Shown here: positions 43,473 to 55,565 of the stretch, piece after piece
How positions within the stretch are numbered: position 1 is the first letter of the stretch
Layout of the letters: every line of letters starts with the position of its first letter
Source: Mactra quadrangularis
Taxonomy: Eukaryota; Mollusca; Bivalvia; Venerida; Mactridae
Assembly (NCBI GenBank): GCA_025267735.1
Contig: CM046301.1
Coordinates: 12,770,190-12,834,189 of the forward strand
Reading direction: 5' to 3'
Length of the DNA stretch: 64,000 bases
Translations under genes and position numbers: made by a program
Notes under the pieces: generated by a model
What the model saw: only the letters and a program-made list of their open reading frames with translations
Database searches by the model: none
What the model was told of the DNA's origin: nothing

Positions 43473-43870
43473 TTCGCTACCTTTCCGAAACTAGGTCATT
43501 CTTCTGCTTTGAGATAAAGACGTTTTCACGATTAGTATTATGCTCCATTCGCAGTCAACACATATGGAATGTTGCGCAAATTAATTTTTTTGCTGTCAAC
43601 TTGTCAAGAGAAATATATGTTGTCAAAACGTGACTTTTTTCGACAATTGTATTTGTTTTTAAATGTTGTTGGTGTAATGGAAAGCGTTCTACCATAACAA
43701 GCATGATTTACCAAGTGGTGGTGGTTTATCAACCATGCTAATTTTGTTAAAATGAATTACACAAATTTTATTCAATTACTGCCTACCCCTGAAATGAATT
43801 GTCTCATTTTTAATGTTTACCAAAACACGTTTTTGTACGCACTATACATTTGTGTTTTTCAATATTTAAG

Positions 43871-44038
43871 AAATAACTTACAGTTGTCTATATTTTGTTG
43901 TCTAATAAAATATAGGCACGAGTTGTGATGCGCGTATGATTAAATCACGAGTGCTTTAGCACGAGTGATTTAATAAGCGCATCAAACGAGTGCCTATATT
44001 TTATTAGACAACAAAATATAGACAACTGTAAGTTATTT
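43871..44038. mobile_element. 168-bp foldback hairpin
   Basis: aaataacttacagttgtcta with ttgtctaataaaatataggc forms the left arm. The inverse ends at 44038, and the centre is cacgagtgctttagcacgag-like. The arms are nearly perfect. Confidence 0.8.
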
Positions 44039-44400
44039 CGATTCTAACATCGTAAAATACATCCGTAGAAAAGATATATTTATAGAACTATTTTTAACTG
44101 TCAGAAACGTCATGCTGTTGAAATCCACCCCAGTGCAAAGGTCGAAAATAGCATTTATTTACACAATTCTCACGGATAGGTGTTTCTTATTCCGAACAAA
44201 AAATATTAAAATCTTAATTATAGAATAGAAACCAAATTGTAAAAGTCAACCCTTATAAACTCGGGCGCCATTTTCGGCTTTGCGCATTTAACGTGAGGAG
44301 TAAAATTTCAACAGCCGTCACGAGCTATATTTTGTTGAATAATAAAGCATAGATGACGTCACATTAAATAAAGAGTGAAAACGCACGTGCCTATGTTAGA
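44039..44400. other. Intergenic stretch after the foldback hairpin
   Basis: AT-rich, with a few tattttgttga blocks resembling the hairpin arms. No gene is seen. Confidence 0.35.
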
Positions 44401-44761
44401 ATATTATATAATGTATTACATGAACTTTGTTTATAACCTCATTTCACAATTAAACATTTGCTGAGAGTATCAAATAAACTGTTAACTGTATTGTTTATGT
44501 ATTATACGCATGCGTTACTTTGTAAATATTTTAATTTCTCCTTAATGATTCAATAAATAAACAATTCTGTTCAGTTCTATGCTATTAACACGTCATTTAT
44601 CATGATTCTTAAATGTACTAAAGACTGTCAATTGTCAAGAATTTTACCATAACTTACGCATTTTACTTAAATTCCTTTTGGAGAATTTCTATTCATGATA
44701 CTGAAATTATTTATTACATGTTCTTCATGGACATTATTATTTGTTGTATATTGTTGTATTA

Positions 44762-46130
44762 TTATATATTATCTAAGAAAATCTAACCAATCAACAATCT
44801 GCATTTGTACCACGTGACCGTCCAATATATTCCCGTTTTGGATCCAAAAATAATATATTATTTTCGTATTGGACGATTGGGGACATGTGCACTAAACGAT
44901 GCTTATTCATAAATTATGTCCGCCATTTTTTTCATCGGTTCGAAACTGTTTTTCTTTGTAGTCTAGGCATGAATGCGGAAATAAAGTAAAATAATGGTCT
45001 GTACTAAATAAAATAACGTCATAAACAAGGTTTGACATATAAATTACAATTTTTTTACTTACAATACGCTAAATCAAGGAGCCAAATTCTGACGATTTCC
45101 GATCAAGCATTCAATTACACAGCAAAACTTTTGTATCTATTCTGTGACTGTGTGACGAATTATCCAGTCATTATGCAATTAATACGAAGGTAGACTTGTG
45201 TTAAATTCAAGCCAAGCAATGCATTAGGTATAAATAATGAATCTGGCTTTCAAAACGATCTTTCTCATAGAAGCAATCAAGGTAATATCCAGACTATTTT
45301 TGCGAAAAACCGTCCATTTGGCATGTCCATCGTGCCATAAAAGTTCATCCCGTCAGCGAGTGTGTTTCTTTAGTTTGTCCGTTTCTATCATCCGTGTGTA
45401 GTTTATCTTTATGAATAGATTTTATGGAACCCTGTACTTCCCAATCTTTTAAATCCTCCAGGATGTTTAAGTTTGAATGACATCGTCATGTAAACTTTGT
45501 AAATTCTACGGCAAGGTCTTTACATCGATACTTTAGAGAATTAATTTTCAAATAGGCGAGGGAGCTCCGCCTACCTGTATAAGTATGGTATGAGTAGGCT
45601 ACAAACACATAATAAAATGGTCGACATAATGACATCACGATAATACGTAAGCCCCGCAGCGGTTATTTCCCTTTATTACATTTAATAAGTAGCAAAGGGT
45701 GACGTAAGTACTGTGAGGAGTTTGGATAATACATTACGTCACAAGTCTACATTCGCACTCAGGAAAAACTGCATTGACATTTATTCGCCGCTACATTCAT
45801 AAATTAATACCCTTTATTCTAAAAAATGATCAAGCTTATATAGAAAATGGTGGTTGTGGTAGTGTTTTTGGTGGTGATATTGATTGTGGTGGTGATAAGA
45901 ATTGCTGTGATTGCTTTGTTGGGGATGATGATTATTTCAATGAAAACGGAAGATATATAATAAAAAGGTTATTGTACATTTTACTGTCCAATACGGAATA
46001 TATTTGGACTCGTACACAGCTTGAAAAGTCATATTGGACTCGCCTACCGGCTCGTCCAATATGGCTTTTCAAGCTGTGTACTCGTCCAAATATATTTCCA
46101 TATTGGACAGTAAAATGTATAATAACCTAT
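44762..46130. other. B-only insert, about 1.37 kb, ending in a foldback hairpin
   Basis: Absent from the A copy, where ttgttgtatattgttgcag joins the attcgcgtaataaagcg block directly. It carries scattered gtccaatat/atattggac motifs and a ggtggtgat low-complexity patch near 45850-45930. No gene is recognised. Confidence 0.5.
45966..46128. mobile_element. 163-bp foldback hairpin (aggttattgtacattttact)
   Basis: Arms cover ttactgtccaata, ccaaatatattt/aaatatatttgg and agcttgaaaagtcatattgg, closing on a short ctaccggc-like loop. This accounts for the open frame across 45774-46184. Confidence 0.8.
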
Positions 46131-46802
46131 AATTATTCGCTTAATAAAGCGAACACAAACTCAATACCGTTTTGCAGAGGGTAAATTTCAACAGCCAACG
46201 ATGCGCAAATTTGTTGAATATACAATTATCGAACAAAATTAAACAGAAATATTGTATATTTTGCGATGTAAGAATCCAAATAACTTACCATTTGGAACAC
46301 CTCGATCATTCATTGAATGAATTATTTCGGTAGGATTAGTTGTGGTCTACAAAAAATACTGTGTTTTTACTTCATACGGGAGGCGAAGCACAGTCGAAGC
46401 ACGTAACAGTCACGCAAAATAGTTCTTGTCGTAAACACATGACTATAATAAGTATATTGTTCAGTAAATATTTTTGATTCATAGATAATAAGCGAGACAT
46501 TCATTACTTCCTGATTGATGACGGATTTGTTTACTTCTGCAACGATTAAAATATTCGTTTAGTCATGCGACGTTAAGGTAGTTCAAAAATGGCGTCTAAA
46601 TAGTTCCTAGTGAATAACTGAGGAGTTCCGAATTATAATCTACAATTATAAATGTATTGTCGTTGAAATACATGCATTTAGGTTTGTTCACTTAATCATT
46701 GATTTCATTTCACGTTTTGCTATTGTTTATTGTATTTATCCGAAGGGGAGAGCCGTAAGTAAGTTACAGAACTTGTGGTTCAACATTATACTGTATGTAC
46801 GT

Positions 46803-46874
46803 ACCATTCTCGCACCCCAAGGTTATCAAAAAGGCTAGCATCAAGAATCTTGATAGTCTCATGGAACGAGAATG
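46803..46874. repeat. Conserved imperfect hairpin, copy beside gene B
   Basis: Almost base-for-base the same as 28251-28322 (accattctcgcaccccaagg to gaacgagaatgg). Confidence 0.55.
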
Positions 46875-46896
46875 GTTAATTCATGAATATGTAAAT

Positions 46897-47662
46897 TAGG
46901 GGTGTAACAATACGGTAAAAATCGTATTGCAATATATTGCAATATGCAAAACCTGTATTGCAATATACATTCAATATACATATATTTCAACAACAAATTC
47001 AAACTTATGTGTCAATTTGTTAATACACGTATATATACAATGTAGCTCAGTGCATATATATAAACATGAGTGTGCTCTTTTTTTTCTTAGTCTTAGTGAT
47101 ACGTGTTTTTCACATATGTTGTGAATTATATCACGCTATTTATATATTTATTATGCTTTTCTCTGTAAATTTCTATGTATTTTGTATTATCATATGCTCT
47201 CCAGCTTGGAGGAAATAAAAGTAAAAGTAAATACGTACCGGTGTTTTTGCGTAGACATGCAAAGCATGAATTATTATGCATGTCCATTATCCTAATTGGA
47301 TCAGCATAACACGTATACATACATTTATATGCGTAATTTCAAACGATCTTCTTATTCAAATGTTTGAATTACTTGTGTAAAATTGTCTATATTTAAGAAA
47401 AATGCGTATTTTGAAACGGACTTCTGAAGATCTTTTTTCTCTCATTTGACTAAATGTTTAACCTTTTTAAGCACAATAAGAATATTTCAAGTTTTTTAAT
47501 ACATTTTAACATTAATTTAAACAATTAACTCTTGTATTATGATAAAACAAACAGTACGACACATAACTACAAAAACCGGTTCAAGGAAAAACAAACCGGT
47601 TAAAAACGTTATGATTCGTATTGCAATATTAACCGGTATATCGGTTAACCGTTACACCCCTA
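46897..47662. mobile_element. 766-bp hAT-like element with 8-bp TSD
   Basis: Ends taggggtgtaac and gttacaccccta, subterminal ttgcaatatattgcaatat. Perfect 8-bp TSD ATGTAAAT at 46889-46896 and 47663-47670. The A copy lacks it. A fragment of a relative is at about 61567-61860 upstream of gene C. No transposase ORF. Confidence 0.85.
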
Positions 47663-47969
47663 ATGTAAATAATGACTCATTCGGAACACCTCGACCTTTC
47701 ATGAATGAATAGTCTCGGAAGTCTCGTGGGGGTCTTCACTGGATTTTGGTGATTTTACTATACCTACGCAAGGCGAAGCACGTAACGGTTACACAAAAAA
47801 GTTCTAATCTAATCAGACTTTGTGATTTATTTATAAGCTTTTGGGTGGATATCAAGGGGGAAGAGGTTGTATATTATGTACCGGAGTCTATGCCTGGTTG
47901 AATACAACTGATTATACAGCAATAAATGTGGATAAAGTTAGAGAAATCGAGAAAATAAAAAATGCTTAC

Positions 47970-47995
47970 CTTTTAACCAGCGTTCGGTCCGCCAT
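47970..47995 (-). CDS. Possible orphan first coding exon (MADRTLVKR)
   Basis: On the minus strand an ATG in accaagATGG context opens nine codons and then meets a consensus GTAAGC donor at 47969-47964. No continuing exon was found within the window. It lies in sequence present only in the B copy. The overlapping plus-strand frame (47841-48203, ending SLFKPEQIQCLQRFD) resembles a helicase Q motif only weakly. Confidence 0.2.
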
Positions 47996-48464
47996 CTTGG
48001 TTGACTGCCCGTACACAGCTACACGGCAGTGTTACAGGTCGATTGTACATTGTATTGAGTGTTTTGAACCGGAACAGTGCTGGTCTACCTATCAAACTAA
48101 TATCACTGAACTGTTCTTTGTGAACGACTGTTTTGTTGGAGCCGGAAATCTAAATTCACTTTTCAAACCAGAACAAATTCAGTGCCTTCAGCGCTTTGAT
48201 TAAAGTTGTATAATTTTTTATATGGGCAGTAAAATATGTTTAAGCGTATTAAATCAATCGTAATATGCCCTCATGATTTAATCAACACACAAAAAGCTGG
48301 TGCCTACATACTCGTATACGACAAAATATAGACAACTACAAATCATTTCTTAAAAAAATTATTATATACATTGCACACTGAGCAATATGAATTAAACATT
48401 CACTGGGGTCAAAAAGTTTCTTTACACACGTGACTGTTCCATATTTTGTCTTATTTAGGTTATA

Positions 48465-48650
48465 TTACGGCGTCCAGCGCACCTAACTCTTCCACATGAC
48501 CGGAAACTTCTCCATATACCTTAATAATGAGGAAAAACGACATTGTTGTCAAATTTTCATGGAAGGGTATAACGTTCCAGGATGGGATTCGAACCCTTAC
48601 CTCCTACGGGACACTAGATTCAAAATTCATGCGCGCTACCGACACGAGTG
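48465..48650 (-). repeat. tRNA-derived SINE downstream of gene B (degraded)
   Basis: Same position and strand relative to the gene as at A and C, but shorter. The acacggcgttaa tail is missing, and about ten bases of the A-box region (aactgcgata) are deleted. Confidence 0.7.
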
Positions 48651-48721
48651 GATGAACAAACAATTGCAAAAGGTTCAAAAATAAAGTTCAGTGCATTGTA
48701 CGAAAACCATTTTTGGAGCAT

Positions 48722-48727
48722 TTTATT
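48722..48727 (-). terminator. Poly(A) signal of gene B
   Basis: AATAAA on the minus strand at the position conserved in genes A and C. Confidence 0.5.
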
Positions 48728-48794
48728 CTCAAACAATGAAAATGTTCCCGATTTGTGTAACTTGTAATATTATTCTTTGATAAACCTTAGCACT

Positions 48795-49901
48795 CTACAA
48801 CCAAATAAATGACCTATGGAACAGTCTTGCGAACTCTTCATTATAAGGTTTAAAGTAATCATTCAAAAGTGAACGTGTTTCCTCTGACACGTCAGGATGA
48901 GGTCGTCCTTTCCCAGATGGTAGACATCGCATATTACCAGGAGTTGGAGCAAAACAAAACTTTTTCTTATTTTTGTTAAATATGAAATGTTCTTTTTTAA
49001 AAAAGTCTTGAATTCCTAAAAACTTCTCTAAAAGTTTTAATTCTTTTAAAGGATGCTTATCAAACGCCATACCGTCAATGGCATAAATGCGTTCTTTTCC
49101 AAAAACATCAAACCACATTTTGGCATATTGAACATATTTACAATACTGAATAATAAGCGAATCAGGATTAACTTTCCTATTCCCTTCCTCATCCAACACT
49201 GTGACCACGTCTTCAAATGTTTTGTTGTAAACTATATCCTCCTCGTGTGCTTTCCACATGGCGAATATCGATATTGCAACTTCAACTGGGTCTTTAAAGA
49301 TCATGAGAATTGTTGTGTTTTCGTTCATTTGTTTGATTCTTTGCGCAGTAATGTTACTATAAAAATACCCTGGCGTTTTCTCCATAGTTAATTGGTTACG
49401 ATAGCTACAAGGCATAAGCTTGCGGTACCATTCAAGAGAATGGTTGTTATATCTCGCGGTAAAATATCTTGGTTCGTCTGGTTTTCTACAAGCAGCAATT
49501 TGCGGATGGAAATTAAGAAATTCGGTAAATGCCGATGTTCCCGATTTCTGACTTCCAACCAAAATAACTTTAGGTAATCGTCTTTCACACTGTTCAGTTT
49601 TTCTCTCGTTGTCTTTTCTCTTAGATAACGTACCACTCACTTCAGTCTCGTGTTTTCTTTGCTGTGAAATCACCTTCCGTGGATCGTTAGCTTGCCTAGT
49701 GAGTGGTATACTTCGTTTCAATGACTCCTGATTTATTAATTGACTCGTTGTTTGCAAACTTGTAGGTTGCACATTTCTATTTAATGGATTCCTGTTTAAC
49801 ATTCCATTTAACATTCCATACACTAAGAATAGAAAGGACACAGCCACTATGTACCCAGCTATATATTTCTTTAAGGATGACTTATTAATACTATTAGTCA
49901 T
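48795..49901 (-). CDS. Heparan sulfate 3-O-sulfotransferase-like protein, gene B
   Basis: 368 aa, intact, with the same layout as gene A: anchor about 13-31, GSQKSGT loop, Glu143, MEKTPGYF, IFKDPVEVAIS and KGRPHP. In the catalytic region (100-368) it differs from A at about ten positions, including CFAPTPG for CFARTAG next to the Cys pair, Gly for Ala before KGRPHP, and Ile for Ala near the C-terminus. The stem differs more (PTSLQTTSQ). It is the most diverged copy. Its promoter TATA is changed and its 5' homology to gene A stops about 240 bp upstream of the ATG. Confidence 0.87.
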   Translation of the reverse strand: MTNSINKSSLKKYIAGYIVAVSFLFLVYGMLNGMLNRNPLNRNVQPTSLQTTSQLINQESLKRSIPLTRQANDPRKVISQQRKHETEVSGTLSKRKDNERKTEQCERRLPKVILVGSQKSGTSAFTEFLNFHPQIAACRKPDEPRYFTARYNNHSLEWYRKLMPCSYRNQLTMEKTPGYFYSNITAQRIKQMNENTTILMIFKDPVEVAISIFAMWKAHEEDIVYNKTFEDVVTVLDEEGNRKVNPDSLIIQYCKYVQYAKMWFDVFGKERIYAIDGMAFDKHPLKELKLLEKFLGIQDFFKKEHFIFNKNKKKFCFAPTPGNMRCLPSGKGRPHPDVSEETRSLLNDYFKPYNEEFARLFHRSFIWL

Positions 49902-50048
49902 GGCTGATGTGTTTTTCTATATAGGACTTTATTTCGCTGTTAGGTTCATCAATACCAATCTGAAAGAAGAAATATACGACTAAGTAAAACATAAATGAGA
50001 ATCATATGATTTCCTCAGCCTCTATTCTCATTATTGAGCGCGCGCACT

Positions 50049-50055
50049 CTTTATT
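50049..50055 (-). promoter_or_regulatory. Altered TATA position of gene B
   Basis: Genes A and C have TATAAAG here; B reads AATAAAG within otherwise similar sequence (gcgcgctcaataatgag just downstream). Confidence 0.4.
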
Positions 50056-50139
50056 GAACGGGGTTTTTTTTGTCTATGGGGGCCGCCATGGAACATTTTA
50101 GTCACATTAGTTGATGTTCGCCAGAAAGTAAAGAAATCA

Positions 50140-51088
50140 AATTACGCGTGAGTTATCTCGTAATTACGAGTTAGTTAGTTCGTTATCACGACATATCTTA
50201 ATTTCATTTTTTATTTTTATTTGACCCCATTCGGCTTTCGTAATTCATTTATCTTATTGTGAAAATAAGTATCACACTTGTTTACATTTCTTGATGAAAA
50301 CATATTTGGCTTAGCTAAATATGGCTGGTTGGTTGCTATTGTAACGCTTTCGTTCTGAAAAAAAACCGAATGGATGGATATTTTAACATGTTTAATATGA
50401 TAATTGAATAAATTTACATAGCAGTGAAGTGAAGTGTTCTAAGATTAACTTAAACTATGAGCACGTCAAAAACAGCAACAATCTGTCCTCTCTATTCTGA
50501 CTTAGATGTATCTTCCAGATACATAGTGGTTTTCTTAAAACACTATCTGGTGCGTAGCAAGGGCTTTTTAATGTTTACGCAGCATCCTAGGGGGTCAAGG
50601 GCCTGCCCTCTGAATTTGATTTTACCTTCAAATTTAAACCTTATACTAGACTCGCAGACTTCTTTCTCAAAATGGAGGCCAACGAAAAAAACTCACGACA
50701 AGTCAAGGAAATTTTATGATAGTGATCAAATGATTTGCCTTAGACGACTGTGAGAGAGACTATTGACTTTAAATATTATTTTCTCTGTTTTAGTTCATTT
50801 TTATCGGAGTTCCACGTACACATCTATGAGTTACGTTCGGGGAAGGAAACGGTTTTTTGGTTGATACGGTCCATTACGACCTAAACAATTTTTCTGTTTA
50901 ACGTCACATAACTTTCTTCATTGGCTTTTGATTAATAAGCTTTTATAAGCAATCGACAGATCAACCATTTTTTTGATAAATAAGACCAAGTTTTTGAAAA
51001 TCGATCCTGAAATAAAAACACAGGAGCCCGTTGAATGAGACAGGTAATTTTTTTCGAGGTTTCTGAGGTGATAAGTTACATACCTTTA

Positions 51089-51120
<32 letters not shown>

Positions 51121-51254
51121 AAACAATATTTTTGATGGGACTGTTTCATGCCGGCAGCCTGTGAAACAACTCACAAAGACTTTCTACGTACTCAATTTTT
51201 AAACAAACATTCCAACTAGAGCCATATTTAGATTTTATTAATTAACGAAAGTTC
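50140..51254. other. Intergenic DNA upstream of gene B
   Basis: Homology with the A and C flanks has ended. It includes a tctcgtaattacgag palindrome near 50157 and a (TG)n microsatellite. No gene is recognised. Confidence 0.4.
51090..51120. repeat. (TA)n(TG)n microsatellite
   Basis: ctatatatatatat followed by about ten gt units. Confidence 0.9.
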
Positions 51255-51269
51255 AGAATAGCTTTATCA

Positions 51270-51575
51270 AAATTTCGAGGATCTTCACATTACTTTACAT
51301 TGATAAAGGTAGACACTTAAACGTACCACGTGACAGTCGTATCTGTAGTTGTTGTAACATGAAAATGATTGAAAACGAATATCATTTCCTACTTGTTTGC
51401 CCTGCATACAGCGATATTAGAATTAAATATTTAAAATCTTACTACAGAAGATGGCCAGCAATGAATAAATTTGAAAAAAATAATGACATCAATTAATAAA
51501 AAAGAAATAATCAACTTGTCGAAATATGAGTATTTTGCAAGTACCCTTCGTCTTTACATTAATTTAAGCTTGTAA
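51270..51575 (+). pseudogene. LINE ORF2 C-terminal fragment (Cys/His knuckle)
   Basis: Encodes IDKGRHLNVPRDSRICSCCN, then MIENEYHFLLVCPAYSDIRI and a helical end. A one-base shift at the A-run near 51480 is needed to continue into MTSINKKEIINLSKYEYFAS. It belongs to the same class as 34281-34611. Confidence 0.6.
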
Positions 51576-51883
51576 AAATCTTGTCCTTGCTGTTTTTTTT
51601 TCTCCTGGAAAACAAAAATGTAGTATTATGTATTGTCTTACCTCATATCGTTCTTAACTTCCAGTTCTTATATATTTATGCTACATCTGTCTTTGATAGT
51701 CCAATTTATATATTTAATGAATTCTTATATTTAGCATATTATAGTAAACTATTATGGGTTATTGAACATTTTATTCACTAATGGATTCTATTTCATATGT
51801 ATAAATCATTTGAATTTATGCATGTTTGTTTGTTCTTTGTAAACATGTAATTGCCTATGTATGTTCATGGCCAGAAGCCTAGG

Positions 51884-52479
51884 CTGCGTTCAGTTAGCAG
51901 TTAGCGTTATGAACGGATAATTGAACGACCCGTTGAAGTGCGAACGTTTAAAGATGGCGGGCAAGAGAGTCGTTACTTATATTTTATTAGAAGAATGCGG
52001 AGAGGAGGACTTGTTTTTCTTGTTTACTTGTTTTTTTTGTAAATGTATTGATCTAAATCAACGGGAGTAACACCGCCGACTTCGTTAAACCTAATCCGGA
52101 ATTAAAATTTATGGGTTTTTCCGTCCGTGCACAGGCGGTACAAACAAAGTTGTATACACATTATTGCTAAACAGCACGAGATATGAATTAAATACTACTG
52201 TTCTTTTTTACACACGTTTTCATTGAAGCAGTAAAGTTTGTTTGTTCCGGAGGGGAAAACCCAAATATTTGAATTTCGGATATAGTCTATTCGCTATGGC
52301 AGTTACTTATATGCAAAATGTACTGGAACTATTTTGTTTCAGGTTGTTTCATATTCGCGTACCATATACTAAAACCGTTAGCTGTTGGCCTTAAACGTTT
52401 TCCGCTAACAGGCCGTTCAATTATGACTGTTAGCGAACGTTACAGAACGTTACAGAACGTTCGCGGTAACTGAACGCAG
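51884..52479. mobile_element. 596-bp TIR MITE, uninterrupted copy
   Basis: Ends ctgcgttcagttagcagtta and gttcgcggtaactgaacgcag. It matches the outer parts of 3263-6688 in inverse orientation, so it defines the family's full length. Confidence 0.75.
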
Positions 52480-54121
52480 GGCAGGACATCCCTCGTCGTG
52501 GGTTAGTTCATTGTATTGTTACTATAAACAGTTTTGGTTTTTTTTGTTCGAACTATACAGGTCGTCTACGTAAACATTGCGTATATAAACATTGCCGGTT
52601 TTATTACACACTAATATTAAGGGGTGATTTATTTTTACAAATTTATAGTTTAGTTAGTTTACATCTATTTTATAAACATATCATCATATAAAATTTATAA
52701 TGTGCATAAATACTACTTAAAATAAAAGTTAGACATCAAAGTGGTATGTTTAAATCTTTAAATTGCTGTGCATGTATTAGCTTACTCACCTATTTAGTGG
52801 ACAAGTTCGTCGTTTGAAGTACAAAAACACGCATGTCCTAGAATACGACCTGTATAACAACATTTAAAAACAAATACAATTGTGACTTATCAAGACAAGA
52901 TAACTCCTTAAGTACATTTATACATGCATGAATGAGACCATGTATAGAAATACAGTATATGTGTTCCATTTACATGCATTATATACACAATCTACGGAAT
53001 TAGTGGGTGTCCAGTTGCCCGGGATTATCACTCTTTAAATCGGGCAATCAATGAATGCAGTCGGGCAACTAAAAATACTAACAAGAGCTAGTGCATGCTT
53101 CTTAAATGACCTGTTCGGACAACCACTTCCATATCCTAATTTCTTACACTGTATACACGATACTTAGACAAACAAATTGATAAACCATAGAGAAATTCTA
53201 AATAAGATTATGAGACAGAATTGGATATACTAAGATTTTAAGTATGACTATATTTTAACATGTATTCACAAAATAACATATCAATCTAAATTAAAATATA
53301 TTTCATTTGAAACGTTATGTTTAAGTTTTGAATCAGATTATGTTTAAAATTATTTAAAGAAGCTATTTTTAAGCACTGTTTATATTCATATTTCAAACAA
53401 CATTCTGTTGCGAAGTAATGATACACATTTTAACCCTGCATCATAATTTTAAAGTCTAAACAAAAGATCCACACTTGTCATAGCCATAGGTAAATTTTGT
53501 CCAGGGTAGATTTGTTTGAATAGGAAAACGCAAGTGTCCAATCTTGCAATTACGTTTATATCATTTATGAGTTAGCGATCTTTAACAAGACGTTTTGAAA
53601 TACGGCGATTTTAATAACAGTCAGTTCAATGAAATTGTGACATCGTGGATAAGCCTAAGATAAAAAGAAGAATCTGTAAACTTCATTTAAACGTTTGGTC
53701 TATTCTGTATTACCTTCTCTTTGCTACTATCGTTAATGGGTAAAAAATGGCGGCGCCCAGCAGGAGCCTCAAGCTACAGAATTTTAATTCCTTTTTTTCC
53801 CACGAAACATTTTTTGACGTTGGTCCATGTGTTTTGTTCTAAGTTCTATATAGTTCATTCGAAGACGATTTTCTACGTGCATTTAAAATTAGCGAACGAT
53901 TAACCAAAACACACATTTATAATATTCGATACACCTCGGTAATATCTAAGTTTCACATCGATCCTCAGTTTACGGAATCACCCGAGTGGTTTTCCGAATT
54001 GAACATTATCGACAAATTACTTCAGCCGCTGTATATTGAAATAGTCAAGGGGACATAATTACGCACAGAATATCAAACATTGTGGTGAATCATCAATGAG
54101 TTATCTCTCTTTGAAGCTTTA
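52480..54121. other. Centre of the inverted duplication, right half
   Basis: AT-rich, no recognised gene. A short atggcggcgcccagcaggag start at about 53747 opens 31 codons without a matching donor or known product. Confidence 0.4.
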
Positions 54122-54746
54122 TTGAACAATCAGGTTTTCTTGTGATGTATATTCGGTTACTCGTTATCAGCTTATACCAGAGATTTATCCTTCCAGGAAC
54201 TGTAACTAAATTGACTGAACGCCGTAATATGACAATGTGTTACTACGGCATTGACTCACTGAAAAATAAGTACAATATGAACTGTTCTTTTATGCTTTAA
54301 TCATTTGAATTTTGCTGTAATGGCAAATAATAACATTTTGTCAATCGCCCATTTGATTCTAATTGAAGCAATCTAGTGAAAACAAACATGTGACATTAAG
54401 TGCTATACAAGTCAAACAAAATGCTTGCAAGCAAATAATTATCATTATAATATATTATATTAAATCCATACAAAATGTTTTTAAAAATATTTTTATTGTA
54501 CAAATGTATATTAATATTGTGATATTCTATAGAGATATTTTAGATAAGAGAATAAAAAATCTGATTGTTTTATTCGAGAATGAAAATGTTAATTATGATC
54601 ACATACAAAGTTTAAGTTGATTCCACTCGATAGTTATTGAGATGTTCAAGAACCCTATATATAACATGTACATATAGGGTTTTTGAGATATTTTAGGGGT
54701 CCAGATTTAACGCTAACTACTTATACATACAATACAGGAATGGCCG

Positions 54747-54797
54747 TTCTCGTACCCAGAGGTTATCGTGAATCTTGATAGCCTCTGGGTACGAGAA
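54747..54797. repeat. 51-bp palindrome, right-arm copy
   Basis: Inverse partner of 40409-40459, with stems ttctcgtacccagagg and its inverse. Confidence 0.7.
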
Positions 54798-54876
54798 GTA
54801 TGAGTGGTTTAATTCGTATGTAAAATGGACACTTGATAAATATGCTGGTCAATTTAATTAAAGTTGTTGCTGTAGA

Positions 54877-55565
54877 TTTATTTATTTATTGGAGTGAACG
54901 CCGTGTCAATGTGGCGTAGCGGATGCTACGGATTGTTACGTTGCCACACTGTTGTGTGAATCATGTGTTTGGTATACAAACACCAACATTAATACTTAAT
55001 AATGTTCTATGATCGTTATTGTTTACAAACATACTTAATAAAGTTCTAAATCTATTATCATAACTTATAAGTCCAGATTCAAAGCAATGTTCCTAACTTA
55101 TATGTTCGAGCCGCTAACAGCGCTCGAACATCTTAATAATTATTTCTCCAAAACTACATGTTTCTAGACTGAGTTTCAAAAGCTTACTGACAAGCAACGA
55201 TATCAACTCACAACTTGACCATCTGTCAAATGTATGTATGTACTCTAGATATGTCTATATGATTAATTAGACATGTTTAGGATCGCCCATTATGCGACAT
55301 CAAACACAATTCAAGTCATTTTACTGCGTCCAGCGCACCTAACCTAGCTTTCCTGGACCATTGTCTATAACCAGTACTCACCTACCCTTCAACAAGGCCG
55401 GAAACTTCTCCATGTAATCTTATTGATGGGGGAAAATCGACATTATTGCAAAATTTTCAAAGAAGGGTATAACCTCTCGGGGTGGGATTCGAATCCACAC
55501 CCCTCAGGCACGAGATTCTAAATCCCGGCGCACTACCAATTGCGCTATCAACATGGGTTTTGATG
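54877..55565 (-). repeat. tRNA-derived SINE, right arm, split by an insertion
   Basis: The same insertion as 40047-40329, seen inverted. It is interrupted by 54914-55298, which has tcaa at both joins and an inner 28-bp hairpin, tgttcgag...ctcgaaca, at 55103-55130. Confidence 0.7.

Larger units (their letters stand above)
44400..48400. repeat. Segmental duplication unit, B copy (3' flank of gene B)
   Basis: Same block order as 26140-28450, interrupted by B-only sequence at 44762-46130, the hAT-like element at 46897-47662, and 47671-48205. It lacks the two MITEs found at 26881 and 27292 in the A copy. Confidence 0.75.

Noticed and set aside
45774..46184. 136-codon frame with Gly/Asp-rich patch
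   Set aside because: It runs across a ggtggtgat low-complexity tract and then reads through a foldback hairpin; not a gene.
53721..53903. Possible gene start with atggcggcgcccagcagg
   Set aside because: Only 31 codons in that frame, no donor with matching phase, and no similarity recognised.
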